Of a stretch of DNA of 64,000 nucleotides, positions 49,108 through 56,732 are shown piece by piece. The stretch's first letter is position 1; each line of letters opens with the position of its first letter. The stretch spans positions 1 to 64,000 of the forward strand of contig JACZWC010000007.1 of assembly GCA_022572355.1 (NCBI GenBank). The letters are read 5' to 3'. This DNA is from Bacteroidota bacterium. GTDB taxonomy: Bacteria > Bacteroidota > Bacteroidia > NORP154. Made by a program: the position numbers and the translations under genes. Below the pieces are notes generated by a model. It did not search any database and was not told the origin of the DNA. It worked only from the letters and a program-made list of their open reading frames with translations.

Positions 49108-49125
49108 AACCTGAATTATCAGGTT
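49108..49125 (-). terminator. Weak terminator or attenuator after the small basic-protein gene
   Basis: AACCTGA-ATTA-TCAGGTT is a 7-bp perfect stem overlapping the stop codon of the 30-residue gene, followed on the minus strand by TGTTT. It could partly separate rng from the upstream genes. Confidence 0.45.
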
Positions 49126-49216
49126 AATCTTTCTTCTTGTGCCTGTTCTTCTTTAAGCGTTTTTTACGCTTATGAGTGGCCATCTTATGTCTTTTTCTCT
49201 TTTTACCGCTTGGCAT
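49124..49216 (-). CDS. Very small basic AURKAIP1/COX24-type ribosome-associated protein
   Basis: A 30-residue ORF (ATG 49,216, TAA 49,124-49,126) encoding MPSGKKRKRHKMATHKRK followed by further Lys, Arg and His. Nearly every residue is basic, and the KMATHKRKKRLKKNRHKKK core matches the AURKAIP1/COX24 C-terminal domain, related to mitochondrial small-subunit protein mS38 and the actinobacterial bS22. It is a likely ribosomal or ribosome-associated protein. It sits 10 bp after the TPR gene and upstream of RNase G. It is below usual ORF cut-offs. Confidence 0.85.
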   Translation of the reverse strand: MPSGKKRKRHKMATHKRKKRLKKNRHKKKD

Positions 49217-49226
49217 AACAATGTTT

Positions 49227-49730
49227 TTAAATCTTTTTTAATTCGTTAATAATAATTTGAACTTGAGCCAAGGAATTTGAGTCCTCGACCAAGGATTTAT
49301 ATGTTTCAAGATTTTCAATAGCCAGATCACTCTCTCCTAGTTTTTCATGTACTTCAGCGAGATATAAATAGGCTTCTGATTCACTTGAATCAATAGATAA
49401 GACCGTATTGAATCGGTCTAACGCTTTTTCTAATTGCCCCGATTGAATGGAAAACATTCCCAGGGTTAAATGTGCTTTTATATTTTTAGGGTCCTCTTCT
49501 AAAACATCTCTTAGCATCATAATACCCTTCATGGGTTCCGAGCCATTCATTACCAGGGAGATAGCCTCTGAGATCTTCTCATCAGCAGATAATTCTATCG
49601 CATCTGTTTCTGTAGTCTCAACCACGGCCTCGGCAGATAAAGGCGCTGTTTTTGGCATTGCATAAATAACAGCTACTAATGCGATTGCTCCAATAATGAA
49701 TAGCAACTGTACTTTAGAAAGGGATTTCAT
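49227..49730 (-). CDS. Membrane-anchored TPR protein
   Basis: A 167-residue protein with an N-terminal membrane helix (LLFIIGAIALVAVIYAM), an acidic low-complexity segment (VVETTETDAIELSADE), and about three TPR units (GIMMLRDVLEEDPKNIKAHLTLGMFSI, then KALDRFNTVLSIDSSESEAYLYLAEV, then SDLAIENLETYK). It likely serves as a scaffold in the periplasm or at the membrane. It lies between the HU gene (17 bp) and the 30-residue basic protein gene (10 bp), an order I recall from other Bacteroidota. Confidence 0.85.
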   Translation of the reverse strand: MKSLSKVQLLFIIGAIALVAVIYAMPKTAPLSAEAVVETTETDAIELSADEKISEAISLVMNGSEPMKGIMMLRDVLEEDPKNIKAHLTLGMFSIQSGQLEKALDRFNTVLSIDSSESEAYLYLAEVHEKLGESDLAIENLETYKSLVEDSNSLAQVQIIINELKKI

Positions 49731-49747
49731 CCTACTTGACCCGGAAT

Positions 49748-50041
49748 CTACTGCTGAACAGGGACGTTTTTCTTGATCTTCTGAACAAACGTCTTTGCCG
49801 GTTTAAAGGCAGGGATATTATGAGCAGGAATAACCAGGGTAGTATTTTGAGAGATATTTCGCCCTGTCTTTTCAGCACGGGTTTTAACCGTAAAACTTCC
49901 AAATCCTCTCAAATAAACATTATTTCCTTCAGACATTGTCGCTTTTACCTCATTCATAAATGCCTCCACAGTTGTCTGAACAACTATTTTTTCTATCCCT
50001 GTCTTCAGAGCAATCTTGTTTACAATATCGGCCTTAGTCAT
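49748..50041 (-). CDS. HU-family DNA-binding protein
   Basis: A 97-residue protein with the HU fold: MTKADIVNKIALKTGI, the turn GNNVYLRGFGSFTVKTRAEKTGRN, and the flexible arm region NTTLVIPAHNIPAFKPAKTFV. Bacterial HU bends and compacts DNA. It is the first gene in the minus-strand cluster TPR - basic protein - rng, divergent from mutY with a 78-bp shared region that holds a TATATTTG -7 box on its strand. Confidence 0.95.
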   Translation of the reverse strand: MTKADIVNKIALKTGIEKIVVQTTVEAFMNEVKATMSEGNNVYLRGFGSFTVKTRAEKTGRNISQNTTLVIPAHNIPAFKPAKTFVQKIKKNVPVQQ

Positions 50042-50076
50042 ACTTGATAATATTAATATGTATTTTTAAAAGTTGA

Positions 50077-50084
50077 CAAATATA
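50077..50084 (-). promoter_or_regulatory. -7 box of the HU-TPR-rng cluster
   Basis: On the minus strand TATATTTG fits TAnnTTTG, 36 bp before the HU start. The -33 is only partial (TTCTG), so I list the -7 box alone. Confidence 0.5.
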
Positions 50085-50119
50085 CGGCTTTCAGCCATAA
50101 AACAGAACATAAGCGCATC

Positions 50120-51184
50120 TTGAACTTCACTCGTCAAATAATTGAATGGTACGAAATAAACAAAAGGGAGCTTCCCTGGCGCAATACGGATGACCCCTAC
50201 AAAATCTGGCTTTCAGAGATAATTCTACAACAGACAAGAGTAAACCAGGGACTTGCTTACTATCTCAGGTTCATTGAATTGTTCCCAACAATAAAGGACC
50301 TGGCTGAGGCCACTGAGAAACAAGTGTTAAAAGTATGGCAGGGCCTGGGATACTACTCAAGGGCAAGAAACTTACATAAAACCGCGCGCCATATCCATTT
50401 TAATCTGAATGGAATCTTTCCGCGAACATTTGCAAGCATTAAGGAACTTTACGGTGTTGGAGACTATACCGCTGCTGCAATTTCATCAATTGTATTTCAT
50501 GAGGCGAATGCGGTTGTAGATGGAAATGTTTACCGGCTTCTTTCGCGGTTTTTTGGAATTTCAACTCCCATTGATAGCAGTATTGGTAAAAGAGAATTCG
50601 CAGCGTTGGCCAATTCTATTATAGATGAACGAAGACCCGGAGTTTTTAATCAGGCGATGATGGAATTTGGAGCGATTCAATGCAAGCCTCAAAACCCGAA
50701 TTGCTCTGTTTGCCCCGTCATGAGCGCATGCGTTGCCCACAGTGAGAACAGGATCTCAAAATACCCGGTAAAATCAAAGAGGGTGAAGCAGAGAAACAGG
50801 TTCTTTAATTTCTTGATTGTTCGTAATAACGAAGGATTATACATCAGAAAAAGAACTGACAAAGACATTTGGAAAAACCTTTACGAACCGCCTATGATCG
50901 AATCGAATATTTCGTTGAGCTTTGCTCAGTTGATCAAAACTGATGAATGGAAACGAATTTTTAAAGACGTAGCATTCTCCACTAAGGGACTTTCATTCGC
51001 GCTCAACCATGCACTTACGCACCAGCAAATCCATGCTCAGTTCTGGTTGATAAAAGTGAACGGCGCTATTAACCCCACGTCAATAAACAATTGTTTTAGA
51101 ATTAAAGAAGGTGTCATTGACGACTATCCAATCCATAGATTATTCGCGAAGTACCTTGAAAGAAACCTGCACGTTCAGGTTTGA
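50120..51184 (+). CDS. mutY: A/G-specific adenine glycosylase
   Basis: A 354-residue DNA glycosylase that removes adenine opposite 8-oxoguanine. It starts at TTG 50,120; no ATG lies upstream in frame, and the product opens directly into the conserved WYEINKRELPWR. Catalytic Glu is in EIILQQTRV, the helix-hairpin-helix in YGVGDYTAAAISS, and the catalytic Asp in AVVDGNVYRLLSR. The iron-sulfur cluster is C-x6-C-x2-C-x5-C (CKPQNPNCSVCPVMSAC). A C-terminal NUDIX-like domain follows. Next comes ssb with its own promoter, whose -33 overlaps the mutY stop. Confidence 0.96.
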   Translation: MNFTRQIIEWYEINKRELPWRNTDDPYKIWLSEIILQQTRVNQGLAYYLRFIELFPTIKDLAEATEKQVLKVWQGLGYYSRARNLHKTARHIHFNLNGIFPRTFASIKELYGVGDYTAAAISSIVFHEANAVVDGNVYRLLSRFFGISTPIDSSIGKREFAALANSIIDERRPGVFNQAMMEFGAIQCKPQNPNCSVCPVMSACVAHSENRISKYPVKSKRVKQRNRFFNFLIVRNNEGLYIRKRTDKDIWKNLYEPPMIESNISLSFAQLIKTDEWKRIFKDVAFSTKGLSFALNHALTHQQIHAQFWLIKVNGAINPTSINNCFRIKEGVIDDYPIHRLFAKYLERNLHVQV

Positions 51185-51210
51185 TTTACTTATTGGGATT
51201 GTTATATTTG
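51180..51210 (+). promoter_or_regulatory. Consensus promoter of ssb (gldE, gldD)
   Basis: TTTG (51,180-51,183), 19 bp, then TATATTTG (51,203-51,210): a perfect Bacteroidota match. The -33 box overlaps the mutY stop codon (51,182-51,184). The predicted leader to ATG 51,235 is ~18 nt. Confidence 0.8.
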
Positions 51211-51234
51211 ATTAGAAATTAACCTGATGAAAGA

Positions 51235-51663
51235 ATGGCCGGAGTAAATAAAGTAATTCTAATAGGCAACCTGGGCAAAGACCCTGAAGTTAAGTACCTG
51301 GAAAACAACGTTGCCGTTGCTCGCTTTCCATTAGCTACTAATGAGGTATGGAAAGACAAAAGTGGTGCAAAGAAAGAACACACAGAATGGCACAATATCG
51401 TACTATGGCGAGGGCTGGCGGAACTTTCGGAGAAATACCTGCACAAAGGAGACCGCATCTATGTTGAGGGCCGGCTGAGAACCAGAAGCTGGGACGATAA
51501 AGATGGCAATAAGAGGTACACCACCGACGTCATTGCAGATAACATGACAATGCTTACAGTTAAAAGGGAAAATGAGCAGGATTCTCAAAGTGACAGCGAG
51601 ACGCCTGCTTCGGAGCCGTCGGCAACGAGTACTGACGATCCATCAGACGATTTGCCATTTTAA
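51235..51663 (+). CDS. ssb: Single-stranded DNA-binding protein
   Basis: A 142-residue protein with the OB fold (VNKVILIGNLGKDPEVKYL, WHNIVLWRGLAE, YVEGRLRTRSWDD) and an acidic C-terminal tail ending in DDPSDDLPF, the conserved tip that recruits repair partners. It sits between mutY and gldE, an order often seen in gliding Bacteroidota. It has a perfect promoter. Confidence 0.97.
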   Translation: MAGVNKVILIGNLGKDPEVKYLENNVAVARFPLATNEVWKDKSGAKKEHTEWHNIVLWRGLAELSEKYLHKGDRIYVEGRLRTRSWDDKDGNKRYTTDVIADNMTMLTVKRENEQDSQSDSETPASEPSATSTDDPSDDLPF

Positions 51664-51730
51664 ACTTTATTCGCATTTTTTCGTATACCGAATTGATTTC
51701 AACCCTTTTGATCTAACATAATCAGGATAT

Positions 51731-53107
51731 TTGGAAGGATCCGACAGTAGCAGCGAGCCTTATATATGGCTGTTTCTCGCTGTGTTAAATATTCTTCAGC
51801 CTCTCTCTTTTAGTACCATTTTAGCTATAACGTCTACGGCCTTGTTATTGCTGTGTTCTGGCCTGATTTCCGGAGCTGAAGTGGCCTTCTTCTCTTTAGG
51901 CCCCTCTGATAAGGAAGCGCTTAAAAACTCCAAGTCAGCTAAAAGCACACTCGTTAGGGAATTATTAGGCAATCCACCGAAATTGCTCGCCACTATTTTA
52001 ATTGCCAACAATTTCATTAATGTCGCAATTATTGTTTTGTCGACGTTTATTACTATCAACCTCTTCGATCTTAGCAGTCATCCCTACATCGGCTTCACAA
52101 TACAAGTTGTGGTAATCACTTTCCTAATACTGCTGTTTGGTGAGGTGATTCCCAAGGTGTATTCAACCAGAAACTCGCTCAAAGTAGCTAGATTCATGGC
52201 CTATCCCATTCTCTTTCTCCAGAAATTTTTCACCCCGCTCTCGGCACTTCTGATTTCGTCTACCTCTGTTATTCTCAAGAGAGTAAAACAAAGGGGAACC
52301 AATATTTCGGTAGACGATCTTTCGGATGTGCTGGAACTGGCATCTAAAGACAAATTGGAAGAGGAAGATATTCTCAGAGGCATTGTAAAATTTGGAAGCA
52401 CCGATGTTAAGCAAATAATGAAGCCCCGTCTCGACGTAGTTGCTTTTGATGTTGAAACCTCTTATGACGAACTGATTTTGGAAATTACAGACTCCGGTTT
52501 TTCACGAATCCCTATTTACAAAGAGTCATTCGACAAGGTAACGGGCATACTTTACATAAAGGATTTGCTTCCCTCATTAAAGTTGGGATCTAATGGCCAG
52601 GCAGATCCTGATGCAGCATCATCTCTAAAAAATTGGCAAACACTGATTAGGCCCCCGTTTTTTGTTCCGGAAAACAAGAAAATTGACGATTTGCTTAAAG
52701 AGTTTCAGGAAAAGAAAATTCATCTGGCGATTGTGGTCGATGAATATGGGGGTACATCGGGGATCGTCACACTGGAAGATATTATAGAAGAAATCGTAGG
52801 CGATATTAGTGATGAGCATGATGAGGAGGAGGTTATATACACCCGAATAGATCAGAATACTTACCAATTTGAAGGTAAAACGCCTCTTAACGACGTCTAT
52901 CGGATTTTGGATATTGACGGTGATAAATTTGAGGAAGTCAAAGGGGATTCAGATACACTTGCTGGATTTGTAATTGAACTGGTTGGCAAGATTCCCGTTA
53001 AAAATGAAAAAATCTCTTTCCTGAATTATTCATTTACCATTGAATCTGCTGATTTGAGAAGGGTAAAGCAAATAAAAGTTAGCATACTACAGAGTGACAA
53101 AGTTTGA
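51731..53107 (+). CDS. gldE: Gliding motility-associated protein GldE
   Basis: A 458-residue CorC/HlyC-family membrane protein. N-terminal DUF21/CNNM membrane region (~30-200, SGLISGAEVAFFSL, LATILIANNFINVAI, LLFGEVIPKVYSTRN), then two CBS motifs (MKPRLDVVAF and RIPIYKESFDKVTGILYIKDLL; IVVDEYGGTSGIVTLEDIIEEIVGDISDE), and a C-terminal transporter-associated domain. The TTG start at 51,731 has no better ATG upstream. GldE supports GldD in assembling the gliding machinery; the adjacent gldD overlaps by 14 nt, confirming coupling. Confidence 0.95.
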   Translation: MEGSDSSSEPYIWLFLAVLNILQPLSFSTILAITSTALLLLCSGLISGAEVAFFSLGPSDKEALKNSKSAKSTLVRELLGNPPKLLATILIANNFINVAIIVLSTFITINLFDLSSHPYIGFTIQVVVITFLILLFGEVIPKVYSTRNSLKVARFMAYPILFLQKFFTPLSALLISSTSVILKRVKQRGTNISVDDLSDVLELASKDKLEEEDILRGIVKFGSTDVKQIMKPRLDVVAFDVETSYDELILEITDSGFSRIPIYKESFDKVTGILYIKDLLPSLKLGSNGQADPDAASSLKNWQTLIRPPFFVPENKKIDDLLKEFQEKKIHLAIVVDEYGGTSGIVTLEDIIEEIVGDISDEHDEEEVIYTRIDQNTYQFEGKTPLNDVYRILDIDGDKFEEVKGDSDTLAGFVIELVGKIPVKNEKISFLNYSFTIESADLRRVKQIKVSILQSDKV

Positions 53108-53729
53108 TAATTGCGCAAAGGCCTTCGTTTTGCTATTCTTCTCACTCGTATTATCTGGCTGTGATGAGAACTTTATACCCAGGCCAAAGGGGTACATCAG
53201 AATTGATTTCCCCGAGAAGAAATACACGGAACTAAAAAGTGAATGCCCATTTGTTTTTGAGTACCCTATTTATTCGAGGATAAGCCGCCATGTTGATATT
53301 GAAGAACATCCCTGCTGGCTCAATCTTGATTTCCCAAAATACAGAGGCAGGCTTCACCTAAGTTATTTTTCTCTACAGACAGATAGAGATTCGGTTGGAG
53401 ATCATACAATGTTTGAAAAGTTTTTGGAGGATAGCAGGACCCTCGCCTATAAGCATACAATAAAAGCCGAGGCCATTGATGAAACATTGATAAGAAGAGA
53501 CAAGCAGCATGTTCATGGTATTGTGTATGAAATAAGAGGGGCAAATACTGCATCCTCCCTGCAATTTTTCCTCACCGACAGCAATAATCACTTCATACGT
53601 GGTGCACTATACTTTAGTGTCGCCCCTAAAAATGACTCGCTGGCTCCGGTAATTAATTTTATCAAAGCTGATGTGAATCACTTCATTAACTCCTTCAAAT
53701 GGAAGAACTCTGAGCTATCTGGAAACTAA
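53094..53729 (+). CDS. gldD: Gliding motility lipoprotein GldD
   Basis: A 211-residue lipoprotein with lipobox LVLSGC, Cys23, followed by DENFIPRPKGYIRIDFPEKKY, the GldD-family signature. In Flavobacterium johnsoniae GldD is needed for gliding and for T9SS function. The start is GTG 53,094 inside the end of gldE (14-nt overlap), so it is translationally coupled. The presence of gldD and gldE fits the many T9SS cargo genes in the window. Confidence 0.95.
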   Translation: MTKFDNCAKAFVLLFFSLVLSGCDENFIPRPKGYIRIDFPEKKYTELKSECPFVFEYPIYSRISRHVDIEEHPCWLNLDFPKYRGRLHLSYFSLQTDRDSVGDHTMFEKFLEDSRTLAYKHTIKAEAIDETLIRRDKQHVHGIVYEIRGANTASSLQFFLTDSNNHFIRGALYFSVAPKNDSLAPVINFIKADVNHFINSFKWKNSELSGN

Positions 53730-54177
53730 TGTGGCAGCAAATTTATTACGCAATATAAGGCATCCAATTATCAAATAGATTCGAAGCACCAAATCCGAAC
53801 GCTAAACAAATTCTAATATACATGTAAGCGTTTTAGAATTAGGAAATTTTAATATTGCCAGTGCTTCGAATTTTAATAATCTGATTTTGAAATTATTCGA
53901 CATATGATGCGTGTTTTATAGAACATATAAACGCAACATTTCGAAATCAATATGCCCTGGCACAGGTTTCAGCACTTGTAGCCTCCAAAATAAGTTGCGG
54001 TATTGTATAGCATTTTGAATCGGGCATTATGAAGAAACTGCTGCTTTTGTGCATCCGTACTCTTTTGCGCCAGGTCACATATTAAAAGTCTAAATCCGCA
54101 TACGGCCGGTGTTTATTTGCTTGCGTGAGTGCTGAAAATGGGTCGGCAACTATTCGGAAACTAGTAATCTGACTAGG
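53730..54177. other. 448-bp gene-free gap between gldD and heme A synthase
   Basis: No ORF with a conserved product. It holds a nested inverted repeat (53,779-53,871) and, next to it, a looser fold (~53,880-53,952; TGATTTTGAAA against TTTCGAAATCA). A 18-codon ORF at 54,029 begins like a signal peptide (MKKLLLLCIRTLL) but ends quickly, so is probably chance or a decayed gene start. The rest appears non-coding. Confidence 0.5.
53779..53871. repeat. Nested palindromic element
   Basis: Outer arms ATTCGAAGCAC (53,779-53,789) and GTGCTTCGAAT (53,861-53,871) are perfect; inner arms AATTCTAA (53,809-53,816) and TTAGAATT (53,833-53,840) also pair. It lies between convergent genes, where it could terminate both. 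Confidence 0.7.
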
Positions 54178-55209
54178 CTAAGCCTGCCTCGTACCCATCT
54201 GGTAATACAAATATACACTCGAAGCGAAAAGCAGCATTGCACCCAATTGGTGCAATACGGCTAATTGAAAAGGCACCGCGTTAATGAGGGTAAAAACGCC
54301 CAGCAGGAATTGCACTATAACCATGACAATGACCATGACAATAGCTGAACTTGTACCTTTTGTTAGATTTAGATTTCTTCCTTTAAACCAAATCCACCCA
54401 ACCAATATGACAATCGCGTAAGCCAAATAGCGATGAACAAATTGTACGCCTGCCAAGCCCTCTGTGAAGTTTTTCCAAAAGGGAGCCATGGCTGTTACTC
54501 CTTCCGCAATCCATTTGTCACCCATCAGAGGAAAGGTATTGTAGGCTTTACCCGCGTCCAAACCAGCGACAAATGCCCCGTAGACAACCTGCAGTAAGAT
54601 CAGCCCAAGTAATAGTTTAGATAATTTTCGGATACCATTGAACGCCTCATCTTCATTCCTTTCACTTTGAGACCAAAAATTCAACATTACCCATAAAATA
54701 TATCCAAACAAAATAGTTGCGGTAATCAGATGAATTGCCAACCTGTAGTGACTTACGTGTGGATCATTGACCAATCCACTTTTTACCATATACCAGCCAA
54801 AGAAGCCCTGCAATGCACCCAAAAAAAACATAATCAGGCACTTTTTTATCAGAGCGCGATCCAACCATTTTCGCAAAACGAAAAAGACAAAGGGAAAAAT
54901 GAAGACCAATCCCACGAACCTGCCAAGTGTCCTGTGAATATATTCCCACCAGAAGATTGACTTAAACTGTTCCAGATCCATTTCATAATTGATTTTTTGA
55001 TACTCTGGAAATTGCTGATACTTTTCAAAAGTAGCCTTCCAGGCATCCTCGTTCAATGGTGGAATGGCGCCCATAATGAGCTTCCACTCTACCATTGATA
55101 GCCCAGAATTACTCAGCCTGGTAATGCCGCCGACGATCACCATTGAGAACACCAACAGCGCACCAGCCAATAGCCATATCACAACAATCTTTTTGCGTTT
55201 TGAGGTCAT
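54178..55209 (-). CDS. ctaA: Heme A synthase (CtaA/COX15 family)
   Basis: A 343-residue membrane protein from ATG 55,209 (a TTG 11 codons earlier is open but unlikely). It has about eight transmembrane helices and the conserved heme-ligand histidines: EYIHRTLGR, HVSHYRLAIHL, FVHRYLAY and VLHQLGA, as well as GGITRLSNSGLSMVEW at the N-terminus. The enzyme oxidises the heme O methyl group to formyl to make heme A for cytochrome oxidase. The neighbouring ctaB and cox genes are not in the window. Confidence 0.95.
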   Translation of the reverse strand: MTSKRKKIVVIWLLAGALLVFSMVIVGGITRLSNSGLSMVEWKLIMGAIPPLNEDAWKATFEKYQQFPEYQKINYEMDLEQFKSIFWWEYIHRTLGRFVGLVFIFPFVFFVLRKWLDRALIKKCLIMFFLGALQGFFGWYMVKSGLVNDPHVSHYRLAIHLITATILFGYILWVMLNFWSQSERNEDEAFNGIRKLSKLLLGLILLQVVYGAFVAGLDAGKAYNTFPLMGDKWIAEGVTAMAPFWKNFTEGLAGVQFVHRYLAYAIVILVGWIWFKGRNLNLTKGTSSAIVMVIVMVIVQFLLGVFTLINAVPFQLAVLHQLGAMLLFASSVYLYYQMGTRQA

Positions 55210-55330
55210 ATTAAGGCCAATAATCGTTGCTAAATTAATCAATTGATTTCACCATGCACCAGATAAGATGCAATATTCATTTTGGCGGCTCCGTTTTATT
55301 TGGCGAACTGGACATTAACAAACATTTGCC

Positions 55331-56020
55331 ATGAAAAAAATCCATCTCATAACCATGATATTGGTATTTCCATTTTGGGGAATCGCACAAAACAGAGAAA
55401 ACAATTATTCGCTTTCCCAGAAAGAACACGTGGACGGCCAGTTCTCTTTGGGAATAAGAAATACTGCAAACTTATTCGGGATGACCAATAATTACGGAAT
55501 CGGCTTCGGCGGCCAATTCAGAATTCGCGCAGGGAAAAGACTCAATACCGAATGGTATGCAGATTATATTAAAACTGACTATAGCGGTGTGGGACAAAGA
55601 GAAACTGCTCACATTGGCTGGAGCGTAATGTTTTATCCGTTCAATACATCAACTCGAAAGGGAGCATTCACCCCCTACATCATTGCCGGGCATTGCTTTG
55701 ATTATGCACGTGTAAAGTCTAACCTGTACTATGATCATGCAACGAGCGGGTTTACTTCAAATTCTGCTGTGCGGTGGACTTCTGCGGTGCAGCTGGGATT
55801 AGGAGCAAGCTATCATTTTTCAGATAGGCTTGACTTGTCGCTCTCTGTACAATATATGACTCACCTGGGCAAAGACATTCGGGCAGAAGTTGAACAAACT
55901 GAAGAAGGGTCGAATAAATATTTACACATCTATGATGATCTGGGGGACTTGACCCTTGAAGGGCACCTTCTGATGACCATGAGCTTGAATTATATGCTTT
56001 TTGACTTCCTTAAACCATGA
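55331..56020 (+). CDS. Predicted outer-membrane beta-barrel protein (229 aa)
   Basis: A signal peptide (MKKIHLITMILVFPFWGIAQ) is followed by about eight amphipathic beta strands (FGGQFRIRAGKRLNTEWYADYIKTD, WSVMFYPFNT, AFTPYIIAGHCFDYARV, LGLGASYHFSDRLDLSLSVQYMTHL). This is the pattern of small OmpA-barrel-like or OprF-type porins. Function unknown. The next gene overlaps or follows at 17 bp and encodes a similar barrel, so the two may form a pair. Confidence 0.78.
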   Translation: MKKIHLITMILVFPFWGIAQNRENNYSLSQKEHVDGQFSLGIRNTANLFGMTNNYGIGFGGQFRIRAGKRLNTEWYADYIKTDYSGVGQRETAHIGWSVMFYPFNTSTRKGAFTPYIIAGHCFDYARVKSNLYYDHATSGFTSNSAVRWTSAVQLGLGASYHFSDRLDLSLSVQYMTHLGKDIRAEVEQTEEGSNKYLHIYDDLGDLTLEGHLLMTMSLNYMLFDFLKP

Positions 56021-56036
56021 CACTAAAATTAGCAAC

Positions 56037-56663
56037 ATGAAAAAAGTTGCCATCATCTTACTTTGCCTTCCGTTATTCGTGAACGCACAAAATCTGAACA
56101 AGCAATATGTTGATAAGGGTCTTCTGAGGGTTCAAAGCAATATTGCTCTCGGAATACCAACCAACACCTCTCCCGGAACCAACATGTATCTTGTAGGTGA
56201 TTTGGAGTACTACGTTGAGAACAATGTATCGATAAAGGGATCTATCAACTATTATCTCGGGAGTTTTGGGGGTAATAGTGACTTCAAAATGAATCATTCA
56301 GGATTTCTCGGATCAAATTTTCATTTTAAAACCAATAACAACTTCGATCCCTATGTTGGCGTATTCCCGGGATATGCAATTGGCCAGCTCAATGATAAAG
56401 TGGTAGCCCAATCAGGGCTCGAGCCGCAATCTTTAAACCCAGTGGTACTGAGTCCGCTGATTTCATTCGCAGGGGGATTTAATTATTATGCAAACAGGTT
56501 CTTCAACTTATTTATAAATGCTCAATACGTAATTGGCACTCATTTATCAGATGTGGCTCCCGTTTCTCTGAATGAGCTAAAAGTGTCTTTTGGCCTTGGA
56601 TATCATATCTGGGCCACCAAGAAGCATATTGGATTCAGGAAGCCCGGGTACCAAAAACGGTAA
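56037..56663 (+). CDS. Predicted outer-membrane beta-barrel protein (208 aa)
   Basis: ATG 56,037 gives MKKVAIILLCLPLFVNAQ, a good signal peptide; a reading from 56,001 would overlap the previous gene. Alternating strands (VGDLEYYVENNVSIKGSINYYLG, FLGSNFHFKTNNNFDPYVGVFPGYAIG, FNLFINAQYVIGTHL, LKVSFGLGYHIW) suggest an eight-stranded barrel. It follows a similar barrel gene by 16 bp on the same strand. No specific family is recognised. Confidence 0.78.
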   Translation: MKKVAIILLCLPLFVNAQNLNKQYVDKGLLRVQSNIALGIPTNTSPGTNMYLVGDLEYYVENNVSIKGSINYYLGSFGGNSDFKMNHSGFLGSNFHFKTNNNFDPYVGVFPGYAIGQLNDKVVAQSGLEPQSLNPVVLSPLISFAGGFNYYANRFFNLFINAQYVIGTHLSDVAPVSLNELKVSFGLGYHIWATKKHIGFRKPGYQKR

Positions 56664-56732
56664 TTCTTCCTACAATATCTCCCGATCTCTATTTTTCGTT
56701 ACCTTAGTGGTTTAGAAACAAACCCTGAGTAA

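Noticed and set aside
54029..54085. Short ORF MKKLLLLCIRTLLRQVTY
   Set aside because: Signal-like start but only 18 residues and no conserved continuation in any frame; probably chance or a remnant.
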